Shown: piece after piece, positions 16,043 through 23,357 of the stretch | How positions within the stretch are numbered: the stretch's first letter is position 1 | Layout of the letters: each line of letters starts with the position of its first letter | Assembly: GCA_020346325.1 (NCBI GenBank) | Contig: CP070782.1 | Location: forward strand, 5,119,108-5,151,448 | Origin: Phycisphaerales bacterium | GTDB lineage: Bacteria; Planctomycetota; Phycisphaerae; Sedimentisphaerales; Anaerobacaceae | Length of the DNA stretch: 32,341 bases | Direction of reading: 5' to 3' | Translations under genes and position numbers: made by a program | Notes under the pieces: model-generated | What the model saw: only the letters and a program-made list of their open reading frames with translations | What the model was told of the DNA's origin: nothing | Database searches by the model: none

Positions 16043-17418
16043 GAGCGTCGGACTACCTCGAACATGCCTGGTCCAATCTCTGGAAGAAGAAGCTGCGCAC
16101 GTTCCTGACCACTTCCGGCGTCGTCATCGGCATCGGGGCCCTGGTCTGCATGTTCGCGTTTGGGCAGGGCATTCAGCAGAACATCAGGGACCAGTTCGAG
16201 GCGATGGATCTGCTCAATTACATCAACGTCTCCCCGCGCCACGGCGGCGCTCCCACCCCGGCCGATGGTGACCCCGATGCGCAACCCAGACACACGGCGC
16301 CGCCGCCCGTCTCTGACCCGAACCAGGAGGTCACGGTCCTGGACGACGCTTTTATCGACGAGGTGCTGCAGATCGACGGTGTCGAAGCGGCCTTTCCTGA
16401 AATGCGTTTCCCCGCGCAGGTGCGCCTGGGTGACAAGGAGCAGTTCACGCTCGTTCAGGTCGTCTCGTCGAAAGGGTGCGGGTCAGGCCTGATCCAGTTG
16501 CGTGCGGGCGCCCCTTATACCAGCGACGAACCCAACGAAGTGATCCTCAGCGATACGCTGTTGCGCCGCCTGGGCAACACGAAATCAGAGACGGCGGTGG
16601 GCACCGAGGTCGAGATCCGTACGATCACCTTGGACTTCAGCGTCGCCAGCCTGATGCGCATGGCCTTCAGTCGCGGCGATCAGCGGCTGCCCATCTCCGA
16701 CCGGCGCTATTCGTTCAAGGTGGTCGGCGTGGTCGAGCGCATGGGCTTCGGCGGCGCGCTGCCGATCCGTAGCGACGTCTTCATCCCGCCTGGCGCAGCC
16801 GACCGCATGCGGAAGCTGGTCCTGACCGGCGTCTCCGATCTTTTTCAGCCCGCCGAGAAACTGGCCGGCTATTCCACCGTCACGATCCGCGTGGCCTCGC
16901 CCGCCCAGGTGGCGACGGTCAAGGCCAAACTCGAAGAACGCGGCCTGCGGACGTTTGCCCTGATGGACCAACTGGCGGAGATGCGCATGGGCTTTGTCAT
17001 CATGGACATGTTCCTGCTGGCGGTCGGCATGATCGGCATCACGGTGGCATCCTTGGGCATCGTCAACACGATGGTGATGTCGATCCTCGAGCGCTATCGC
17101 GAGATCGGGATCATGAAGGCCGTGGGGGCCACCGACGGTGACGTGCAGAAGATCTTCCTCTTCGAGTCGGGCATGATCGGCCTGCTGGGCGGCGTGTTCG
17201 GCCTGCTGCTGGCGAAAGTCGTCAGCTTCGTCATCAACGAGGTCGTCAACGGCTTCGCCTCGGGCGAGGGTGTACCCTTCATCCAGTACTTCAGCTTCCC
17301 CTGGTGGCTCTGCGCCGGCGCCGTCGCTTTCTCGATCCTGGTGAGCCTGATCGCGGGCATCTACCCCACGCGCCGCGCCGCCCGCGTCGATCCGGTGGTG
17401 GCGCTGCGCCATGATTGA
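16039..17418 (+). CDS. MacB/FtsX-type ABC transporter permease
   Basis: A 459-residue inner-membrane protein with the four-segment MacB topology. One segment lies near the N-terminus (about 24-43), a large extracytoplasmic domain spans about 46-318, and three C-terminal segments lie at about 320-347, 375-399 and 421-443. The cytoplasmic coupling motif [21 protein letters not shown] (349-369) and the ending [16 protein letters not shown] are typical. The external domain begins with a Pro/Gly/His-rich linker (about 65-97). It forms a complete exporter with the preceding ATPase, probably moving a lipoprotein, lipid or peptide; the co-encoded phosphodiesterase favours a lipid-related role by inference. 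Confidence 0.9.
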   Translation: MRASDYLEHAWSNLWKKKLRTFLTTSGVVIGIGALVCMFAFGQGIQQNIRDQFEAMDLLNYINVSPRHGGAPTPADGDPDAQPRHTAPPPVSDPNQEVTVLDDAFIDEVLQIDGVEAAFPEMRFPAQVRLGDKEQFTLVQVVSSKGCGSGLIQLRAGAPYTSDEPNEVILSDTLLRRLGNTKSETAVGTEVEIRTITLDFSVASLMRMAFSRGDQRLPISDRRYSFKVVGVVERMGFGGALPIRSDVFIPPGAADRMRKLVLTGVSDLFQPAEKLAGYSTVTIRVASPAQVATVKAKLEERGLRTFALMDQLAEMRMGFVIMDMFLLAVGMIGITVASLGIVNTMVMSILERYREIGIMKAVGATDGDVQKIFLFESGMIGLLGGVFGLLLAKVVSFVINEVVNGFASGEGVPFIQYFSFPWWLCAGAVAFSILVSLIAGIYPTRRAARVDPVVALRHD

Positions 17419-17440
17419 CCAGCCACCTGCAGGGCTGGTC
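17417..17440. terminator. hairpin between the convergent permease and phosphoesterase genes
   Basis: GACCAGCC (17417-17424) and GGCTGGTC (17433-17440) form a perfect 8-bp stem with an 8-nt loop, starting inside the permease stop codon and ending 16 nt before the stop of the convergent gene. Neither strand has a clear T-run, so it may act as a bidirectional roadblock or mRNA end rather than a classic terminator. Confidence 0.45.
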
Positions 17441-17456
17441 CACTGATGAAGTTGTC

Positions 17457-18332
17457 TTATCGTCCCGTCGCGTCCTGCGTCACTTCGACGGCCTCGGCCG
17501 GTTCGAGAGCGCGCTGCAATTCGTTTGGGTCATAGGTGAAGGTCTGGATGCGCGAGCGCACGCCGTGGATCATCGCGCCGGTGTTATGGAAACGCAGACC
17601 GTGCCATACGTAATCCGTCACGGGTTTATGCGTATGCCCGAAATAGACATCGCGCAGCTCCGCGAAGCTGGGGCCCATTTCCGCTTTCAGGTAGGCTACC
17701 ACATCGGCGGTGTAGCGCTTCACGGGCGTGCACTCGTGGATCAGTCGCGGGATGCCCAGCCGCGTACAGGCCAGGTAGGCTGTGTGGAGCCAGGCCCGAC
17801 GCCGCGGGCCGTGCCAACGCTGTCGATAGGTCGCCAGCGCTTCCGGCGAATGCGAGCTGCTGCCGACGTCGCCATGCAGGAATACGCTGCTGCCCAGCTT
17901 CAGATAGAACGGCTCCCAGGCCAGGTTACTGCAACGTTCGGACACGCCGTCGAGCAGGTCGCCGTAGGCGGGCAGGCTGTCGTGGTTGCCCATGATGAAG
18001 ACGAATTGGCAGTGCGGGTGCCGGGAGACCAGGCGGTCGATCCAATTCTCGACGCAGGCCAGCGATTCACCCAGGTCAGGATACACCGACCACTGGAAGT
18101 CGAAGATATCGCCGTTGAGAACGAACAGATCGGCTGCCTCGGCCGCCCGGTGCAGGCTGGGCATCAACCGTCCGGCCGAGCTGCGATTCGTCAGCAGGTG
18201 CAGGTCCGATGTCGTATACCCCTTGTGTAGTCGCATAGTCGCCTGATACGTCCTGTGGTTGCCCATGTTCGGCCCAACGCCGAATTCACAGATTGTAGCG
18301 CCCCGAGGCGAACGCTTCAAGGGCGGTTTCAT
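17457..18332 (-). CDS. calcineurin-like metallophosphoesterase
   Basis: A 291-residue two-metal phosphoesterase. All five family blocks are present in order: SDLHLL (D43, H45), LNGDIFD (G74-D75), MGNHDS (N116, H117), FLHGDVG (H153) and FGHTHKP (H233, H235). The spacing and the FDFQWSVYPD segment after the second block recall the UDP-2,3-diacylglucosamine hydrolase group (LpxH-like), but assignment to lipid A synthesis is not justified by sequence alone. ATG 18332 is used because it overlaps the stop of the beta-helix gene in ATGA, which suggests coupling. A shorter start at 18236, just before the first motif, is possible. Cytosolic, no signal peptide. Confidence 0.82.
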   Translation of the reverse strand: MKPPLKRSPRGATICEFGVGPNMGNHRTYQATMRLHKGYTTSDLHLLTNRSSAGRLMPSLHRAAEAADLFVLNGDIFDFQWSVYPDLGESLACVENWIDRLVSRHPHCQFVFIMGNHDSLPAYGDLLDGVSERCSNLAWEPFYLKLGSSVFLHGDVGSSSHSPEALATYRQRWHGPRRRAWLHTAYLACTRLGIPRLIHECTPVKRYTADVVAYLKAEMGPSFAELRDVYFGHTHKPVTDYVWHGLRFHNTGAMIHGVRSRIQTFTYDPNELQRALEPAEAVEVTQDATGR

Positions 18333-20047
18333 GGCAATATCCCCAATTGCACGCCCGGAACCGCCCCGCGCGGGTAGCATTCCAGGCGGAGCGCCGGACT
18401 GTCGGCCGGTACGCGGAGATCCAGGGCTGCGTAGTCACGCACGCCAAAGGACGCGGTCTCGCTTCCCTGGGCCATCGCCAGTTCCTCTCGTATATCGTCA
18501 AGATTGGTGTATTTCTTGTGTTTTTTCCAGGTCACGCCCCAGTGAAAAAGGCCCTGTCCGGGCCCGGGGCAGTAGAGATTGTTCGCGAGCGTCAGGTTCA
18601 GACGCTCTAGCGACAGGGCCTCGGCAGCCTCTCTGCTGCCTTGCATCGCCCCGGGCCAGTGGCGCTCGTCGGCGATATCGAACCAGCCCCAGACCTGGGC
18701 ATCGCGGTTGAAGGCGAAGACATTGTTACGAACCGTCTGGTCGTGGTTCCAGACCGGTTCCGAATCGCCGTCGATGTTCGGGGTCGAGCGGGTCTGCTCG
18801 CGGAAGTTGAAGCCTTCCTTGTTGCCGAGCAGCAGGTTGCGCTCGACGGTGCAGCCGGGCGAACTGGACAGGCTGATCCCCGCAGCCGCACCCCACGCGC
18901 CGGGCGAATCGGCCAGGCCGTTGGCGATGATGACGTTGTCGTGGGCGTGCAGGCCGTAAGAGATTTCGTAGAACAGGCCCGCGTCTTCGTTGTTGGCGAT
19001 CAGGCAGTTGCGGACGACGCAATCTTCGTTGCCGATGTCGAACCAGATGCCGTTGCCGCGGTTCTCGACGAACGTGCTGTGCTCCAGGACGACGCCGCGG
19101 GCCAGGCAGATTTTGTTGCCGCCCGCTTCCCAGCCGCGATTGAAGCCCTTGGTGTTGTTGTTGCGACAGACGCAGCCCGTCAGGTGCAGGCGATGGCATC
19201 GGCTGGCGCCGAAGCCGAGTTGGCCGTTGTGCTGGAACGTGCAGTTGCGGACGGTGATGTCGTCGCCGCCAAATTCGGCCCCGCTGCTGTTGGTGTACTC
19301 GAACACGCAATCCGTGACGGTGAGAGAATCGCCGTCGAACTCGACGGCGCCCTGCTGGGCGCGATTGGCGGCGTAACGAAAGCGCAGGCCTTTGATGTTT
19401 ACGTAGTCGCCTTTGATGCTCAGGATGCGATCCCGCACCGAGGCTTCAACCGTCGTTCTGCTATTCGTGAGGTCGCCATCGTCGGCAGGGCAGACGTACA
19501 ATGTCTTGGCGTCGAGGTCGACGAAGAACGTGCCTCGTGCGAGCTTGTCACGTTCGAGAACCTGCCGCATCGGATACGCATTGATGAAGACCTGCTCGCA
19601 GCGCCCGATGAGGCGGTGAAACTCATCGTGCGGATGCGTGTTGCGCTCGTTCCAGGTGATGAACCGGTGCGGCCAGTCGGTCACGTACACGTGATCCTCG
19701 CCCGGCACCGCCGCCCAGTCGGTGAGATGATCGGCGCCCGTCAGTACCACGTATTCACCCTGAGCGGCTCGCAAGGTAATCGGCTTATCTTTCGTGCCGC
19801 TCTTGTCGATCTGCACGCGCTCGCGATAGATCCCGCCGTGGATGACGATGGTATCGCCCGCCTCAACCCGAGAAACCGCCTCCGCAATCGTGCGGACCTG
19901 CTCGCCTGAGTCGATCTGCGGAAGCTCCTTCTGGCTGACATGCCACGTCCGCGCCGGAGCAGACGAAGCAGGAATCAATAGAACCAGCAATCCTGTGAGC
20001 AGGGCGGCACAACGGCGGGGCGAAACGGTGGTGGCAGTGGATTCCAT
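18329..20047 (-). CDS. secreted right-handed parallel beta-helix protein
   Basis: A 572-residue exported protein. The signal peptide (about 1-32: basic PRRC, then ALLTGLLVLLIPASSAPA) is followed by TIAEAVSRVEAGDTIVIHGGIYRERVQI, the usual opening of Pel-like beta-helix proteins. The body repeats short turns such as LTVTDCVFEYTNSSGAEF, ITVRNCTFQHNGQLGF, VVLEHSTFVENRGNGIWF, CVVRNCLIANNEDAGLF and HDNVIIANG, about 22 residues each, one per helix coil. Such proteins bind or cleave polysaccharides; no lyase motif is clear. ATG 20047 was chosen because the longer frame to 20401 runs through repeats and lacks a signal. Its product overlaps translationally with the phosphoesterase gene. Confidence 0.85.
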   Translation of the reverse strand: MESTATTVSPRRCAALLTGLLVLLIPASSAPARTWHVSQKELPQIDSGEQVRTIAEAVSRVEAGDTIVIHGGIYRERVQIDKSGTKDKPITLRAAQGEYVVLTGADHLTDWAAVPGEDHVYVTDWPHRFITWNERNTHPHDEFHRLIGRCEQVFINAYPMRQVLERDKLARGTFFVDLDAKTLYVCPADDGDLTNSRTTVEASVRDRILSIKGDYVNIKGLRFRYAANRAQQGAVEFDGDSLTVTDCVFEYTNSSGAEFGGDDITVRNCTFQHNGQLGFGASRCHRLHLTGCVCRNNNTKGFNRGWEAGGNKICLARGVVLEHSTFVENRGNGIWFDIGNEDCVVRNCLIANNEDAGLFYEISYGLHAHDNVIIANGLADSPGAWGAAAGISLSSSPGCTVERNLLLGNKEGFNFREQTRSTPNIDGDSEPVWNHDQTVRNNVFAFNRDAQVWGWFDIADERHWPGAMQGSREAAEALSLERLNLTLANNLYCPGPGQGLFHWGVTWKKHKKYTNLDDIREELAMAQGSETASFGVRDYAALDLRVPADSPALRLECYPRGAVPGVQLGILP

Positions 20048-20080
20048 GGTAGCTTTCCAAGTAGAGTTATGAGACAGGCT

Positions 20081-20110
20081 CCCATACACAATTCGTGACG
20101 AATTGTACAA
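20081..20110 (-). promoter_or_regulatory. candidate promoter of the beta-helix gene
   Basis: On the minus strand TTGTAC (20110-20105) is followed after 18 nt by TATGGG (20086-20081), about 35 nt before the start codon. A perfect palindrome fills the spacer, so the promoter is probably regulated. Confidence 0.4.
20088..20106. promoter_or_regulatory. perfect 19-bp palindrome, likely operator
   Basis: ACAATTCGT and ACGAATTGT are exact inverted copies around a single G. The site lies 41 bp before the beta-helix start codon and between its candidate -35 and -10, where a dimeric repressor or a MerR-like activator would bind. No regulator gene is nearby. Confidence 0.6.
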
Positions 20111-20170
20111 CATGGCCTGCTGCCAAGCCAACATCGTCCGGAGCCTGCCAAACCACCCGCCGGCCCGCCG

Positions 20171-20237
20171 AAATTGGCTTTGTTTTTTACACGACCGCCG
20201 TTTCCAGTCCAAAAACCACGAAAATTGGCTTTGTTTG
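20171..20237 (+). repeat. pair of direct repeats AAATTGGCTTTGTTT
   Basis: The 15-base word occurs at 20171-20185 and again at 20222-20236, exactly 51 bp apart, in otherwise different sequence. On the opposite strand it reads AAACAAAGCCAATTT and translates to short KQSQF/NKANF-like strings, a pattern I associate with spurious small proteins in planctomycete genomes, so it may be a widespread intergenic family. Confidence 0.55.
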
Positions 20238-20462
20238 GCGCGCATGATGACACCGCGATCGATCTGGCGGGCCGACAGAACCCCAATTCTTCCGTCGGTC
20301 GCCCAGGAGTCGTCGGAGGCTGGCCATGATGTGATCCCTTTCCTGCCATCTCTTCGCTGCTGTTGTGTATTCATAATATATGTGTCCATGTTCGGCGTCA
20401 AGGGAAATTTTGCCGGCCCGCCTACTGGGGTGCAATTTGTGTTTGCAGGCGGCCGCCCCGAA

Positions 20463-20569
20463 TGTCATCCTGAGGCGGAGCCGAAGGATCTGGCCTGGGC
20501 AGAAATCGTCGGCTGCGCTACGGGAGAAGCGTTTTGTTCCCGGGCCGGATGGTTCGCTGCGCTCACCAT
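20463..20569. repeat. two REP-like units in inverted orientation (copies 2 and 3)
   Basis: Copy 2 (20463-20494) matches the minus strand of 3133-3164 at 29 of 32 positions. A third, diverged unit facing it ends at 20569; its stem is ATGGT (20549-20553) with ACCAT (20565-20569), where the other copies have ATCCT with AGGAT. Both arms have changed together, so pairing is preserved. The outer ends (TGTCAT and ATGACA) are mutually inverted. Confidence 0.6.
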
Positions 20570-20770
20570 GACAAATGTCGGGACGGGCACAGAAAGCAAC
20601 GAGCAGTTCTCGGGAGCAATCCGATTGCCAGGATTACCGTATTCCCCCAGTGGAACGCGATTGACATCGCCACTGTTTCTCTGGAGGCTATTGCACAGAC
20701 GTGCGGGGGAGGAATTGGAGGAGTGGGTGTCGGGGATAGCGACATTGGCTGTTTGCGGTGGAGATGGTTT

Positions 20771-21979
20771 ATGGGGCAGGTGGATTTTGCGGGGTTGGCG
20801 GGGCGGTATCGGGATGAGTTGTTCGGGCAGGTGGTGCCGTTTTGGGAGCGGCACTCGGTCGATGCGGCGCGGGGCGGGTACTTCACGTGCCTGGACCGGC
20901 GGGGGCGGGTCTTCGATACGGACAAGTTTGTCTGGCTCCAGGCCCGGCAGGTGTGGACGTTCTCCATGCTGTACAATCGGCACGAGAAAAAGGCACGCTG
21001 GCTCGATATTGCCGCCAAGGGAGCTGAGTTTCTATTGTGGCATGGCATGGACGCGCAGGGGAACTGGTATTTCGCGTTGGACCAGCGCGGCGCTCCTCTG
21101 GTCCGGCCGTATAACATTTTCAGCGATTGCTTCGCCGTGATGGCGCTGAGTCAGTATGCGCTGGCCAGCGGTGACGCCAAGGCCAAAGAGACGGCACGGC
21201 AAACCTACCACAATATCCTCGCCCGCAAGGACAACCCCAAGGGAAAATACTCGAAGGTCGTGCCGGGCACGCGACCGCTCAAGTCGCTCGGGTTGCCCAT
21301 GATCCTGGCGAACCTGGTTTTCGAGATGGAGTGGATGCTCGACGAGGCGGTCTTGGAGGAGATGCTCGATATGTGCGTCCGCGAGGTGACCACGGAGTTC
21401 CTCGATGCGGATCGCCAATTACTCTTTGAGAACATCTCACCCGACGGCTCGCATCCCGACTGTTTCGACGGGCGCCTGATCAACCCGGGGCACGCCATTG
21501 AGGCGATGTGGTTCATCATGGATATCGCGCGCCGGCGCGACGATGGCGCTCTGATTGCCAAGGCAGTCGACGCGATCCTGCATACGCTCGACTACGCGTG
21601 GGACAGCCAGTACGGCGGGATCTTCTATTTTCTGGATGCCCAGGGCAAGCCGCCCCAACAATTGGAGTGGGACCAGAAACTGTGGTGGGTGCATCTGGAG
21701 ACGCTCGTGGCGCTGGTGAAGGGCTACGCGGCGACCGGTTCGGAGGATTGCGCACGGTGGTTTGGTCGGGTGCACGAGTACACGTGGAGTCACTTCCGCG
21801 ATCCGCAGTACGGCGGCGAATGGTTCGGCTACCTCAACCGCCGGGGAGAACGACTGCTCGACCTCAAAGGCGGCAAGTGGAAAGGCTGCTTTCATGTGCC
21901 CCGGGCGCTCTATCTGTGCTGGCGACAACTGGCGGCGATCGCCCGGCAGACTTCGGGCGGGAGCGCCCGTCCACGGTGA
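20771..21979 (+). CDS. AGE-family (N-acylglucosamine 2-epimerase-like) enzyme
   Basis: A 402-residue cytosolic enzyme of the (alpha/alpha)6-barrel AGE group, which interconverts C2-epimeric sugars such as N-acetylglucosamine/N-acetylmannosamine or glucose/mannose. The two conserved catalytic histidines fit H241 in [12 protein letters not shown] and H375 in [24 protein letters not shown] (56-69), [18 protein letters not shown] (about 298-315) and [12 protein letters not shown] (344-355) are typical family segments. The ATG at 20771 follows GGAG at ideal spacing and gives the usual family length of about 400; the frame is open back to 20534 but that part is repeat-derived. Its stop lies one base from the stop of convergent truD. 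Confidence 0.9.
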   Translation: MGQVDFAGLAGRYRDELFGQVVPFWERHSVDAARGGYFTCLDRRGRVFDTDKFVWLQARQVWTFSMLYNRHEKKARWLDIAAKGAEFLLWHGMDAQGNWYFALDQRGAPLVRPYNIFSDCFAVMALSQYALASGDAKAKETARQTYHNILARKDNPKGKYSKVVPGTRPLKSLGLPMILANLVFEMEWMLDEAVLEEMLDMCVREVTTEFLDADRQLLFENISPDGSHPDCFDGRLINPGHAIEAMWFIMDIARRRDDGALIAKAVDAILHTLDYAWDSQYGGIFYFLDAQGKPPQQLEWDQKLWWVHLETLVALVKGYAATGSEDCARWFGRVHEYTWSHFRDPQYGGEWFGYLNRRGERLLDLKGGKWKGCFHVPRALYLCWRQLAAIARQTSGGSARPR

Positions 21980-21980
21980 G

Positions 21981-23228
21981 TCAGTCAGCGGGACGGTTCT
22001 TGGTGATTTCGGTGACGAGGGTGGTGGCGTAGGAGCCGGGGGGCAGTTCGAAGGTCAGTTCGAGGTAGGGGCCGGACTCGTCCTCGCCAGGTGCAGCGTG
22101 GGTGTTCTTCGGCTGGACGCGCAGGGGGCGACGGCCGCCGCGGGCACCAAGACGCTTCATCTGGCGGAACTGGCCCTCGCCTAGCTCTTCGATCTCGAGG
22201 ATCGGGTTCTCGATGTCACCGGCCGGACCGGTCAGCCGTTTGGTGCGCTGGCCGAAGAGTGGGCCGGTCGGGCTGATCTCGAAGCGGTCACAACGGGGTT
22301 GTTCGACGGCTGGGTCTTCGACCTGGAAACTGGCGCCGTTGACGTGCTTGTAGGCCATGTCACCGAGCAGAAGCGTGTCGATCTCGGGCATGCGGGCGGC
22401 GAGCACTCGGTTGAATACCTCGGCTTGATAGGCCGAGACGAAGAAGCCTTTCAAGTGTTTGTCCACGGCGTAGTAGGCGCGTCTTTTGTCGCCTTGACTC
22501 TTGACCAGGGCCCGCAGCGCCCGACATTGTTCCTGTTGCTGTCCCGGCCAGGCGCTGAGGGCCTCCTGGTAATGGCCTTCGTCGTAGAGGGTGCGGGCCT
22601 GAAGCGTGGCCGGGCTGTCGATCTCTTCCTGGGGGGAGCCGAGGAAAAGATCGACAAACCTTTGGGCGTCATCACGGATGACCGTCCGGCCGAGTAGGTG
22701 GTTGTTATCCCGGTTGCCGAAGCGCTGCGGCCCGAAGTAGTTGGGCAGCCCCTTTTGCGCGAGGATCGACAAAACCTGTTCGGCGGTGCGCGCGGCCTCA
22801 TCCACGCGTGTTGTGAGCCGGCGGAGTCGCACGACGAAGCGGTTGCCGGCCAGGTGGCCGGGCTTGAGCTTGTTCGTGTGGCGCGTGACTTCCAGGATCT
22901 TCACATTGGGCAGGTCCAGTTTGGTGAGGCGCTCGGGCCCGACGTGTTCGATGGAGATCCACTGGCGCGTCACGGCGTGAACGTCCTTGAGCCCGGCCGA
23001 ACCGACATGACGTCCGGGGACATCCAAAGCTCGGGCGATGCGGTCGATCGCCTCGCGCGTTCCGATCCCGCGCTTCTCGATGAACGCATACGTGTGGCTG
23101 CCGTTTCCGCCGGCCTGATAGAGGGGAATCTCTTCGACGACGAAGTCGGTATCGTGCATCTTGATCTTGCCCCCGGTGCCGGGGACGTCCGCGGTGAGCA
23201 GGGCCAGGGTGTCACTCATAGCTGTCAT
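21981..23228 (-). CDS. truD: tRNA pseudouridine(13) synthase TruD
   Basis: A 415-residue tRNA-modifying enzyme that converts U13 of certain tRNAs to pseudouridine. The catalytic Asp is D82 in GLKDVHAVTRQ, the conserved TruD block. NYFGPQRFGNRDNNH and the N-terminal FVVEEIPLYQ are also diagnostic, and the TRUD insertion domain is present between the two halves. It is longer than the E. coli protein (349 residues), mainly in the middle and C-terminal parts. The first of two in-frame ATGs was taken because GGGGA lies at normal distance. It is divergent from the SUMF1/PL11-like gene and convergent with the epimerase gene, with only one base between stop codons. Confidence 0.93.
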   Translation of the reverse strand: MTAMSDTLALLTADVPGTGGKIKMHDTDFVVEEIPLYQAGGNGSHTYAFIEKRGIGTREAIDRIARALDVPGRHVGSAGLKDVHAVTRQWISIEHVGPERLTKLDLPNVKILEVTRHTNKLKPGHLAGNRFVVRLRRLTTRVDEAARTAEQVLSILAQKGLPNYFGPQRFGNRDNNHLLGRTVIRDDAQRFVDLFLGSPQEEIDSPATLQARTLYDEGHYQEALSAWPGQQQEQCRALRALVKSQGDKRRAYYAVDKHLKGFFVSAYQAEVFNRVLAARMPEIDTLLLGDMAYKHVNGASFQVEDPAVEQPRCDRFEISPTGPLFGQRTKRLTGPAGDIENPILEIEELGEGQFRQMKRLGARGGRRPLRVQPKNTHAAPGEDESGPYLELTFELPPGSYATTLVTEITKNRPAD

Positions 23229-23303
23229 TCACTTTCCCCATACAGATCTCTGGTCCGCCGATAGCACGCTCCGAACCGGCGCCTTTATTTTCCCAGTTCC
23301 GAA

Positions 23304-23312
23304 TGCTATAAG
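23304..23312 (+). promoter_or_regulatory. extended -10 promoter of the SUMF1/PL11-like gene
   Basis: TGC followed directly by TATAAG (23307-23312) forms an extended -10 about 46 nt before the GTG start. No good -35 hexamer is present, which is acceptable with an extended -10. Confidence 0.4.
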
Positions 23313-23357
23313 TACCCACAAAGCCGTCACAATTCAAGCTGAATGGGAGGTGCTACT

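Larger units (their letters stand above)
20111..20770. other. long intergenic region with repeats
   Basis: No gene is supported here. Open frames cross it on both strands but consist of repeat-derived or out-of-frame translations. It holds the AAATTGGCTTTGTTT pair and the inverted REP-like units described separately. The final 100 bases before the epimerase start are G-rich on the plus strand, with no clear promoter. Confidence 0.6.

Noticed and set aside
18641..19909. 422-codon open frame on the plus strand
   Set aside because: It is antisense to the beta-helix gene and has no domain or ribosome binding site.
20103..20770. Open frames reading through the intergenic repeats, including upstream extensions of the beta-helix and epimerase genes
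   Set aside because: They translate repeat sequence, lack ribosome sites and would add atypical N-termini before a signal peptide or a normal family start.
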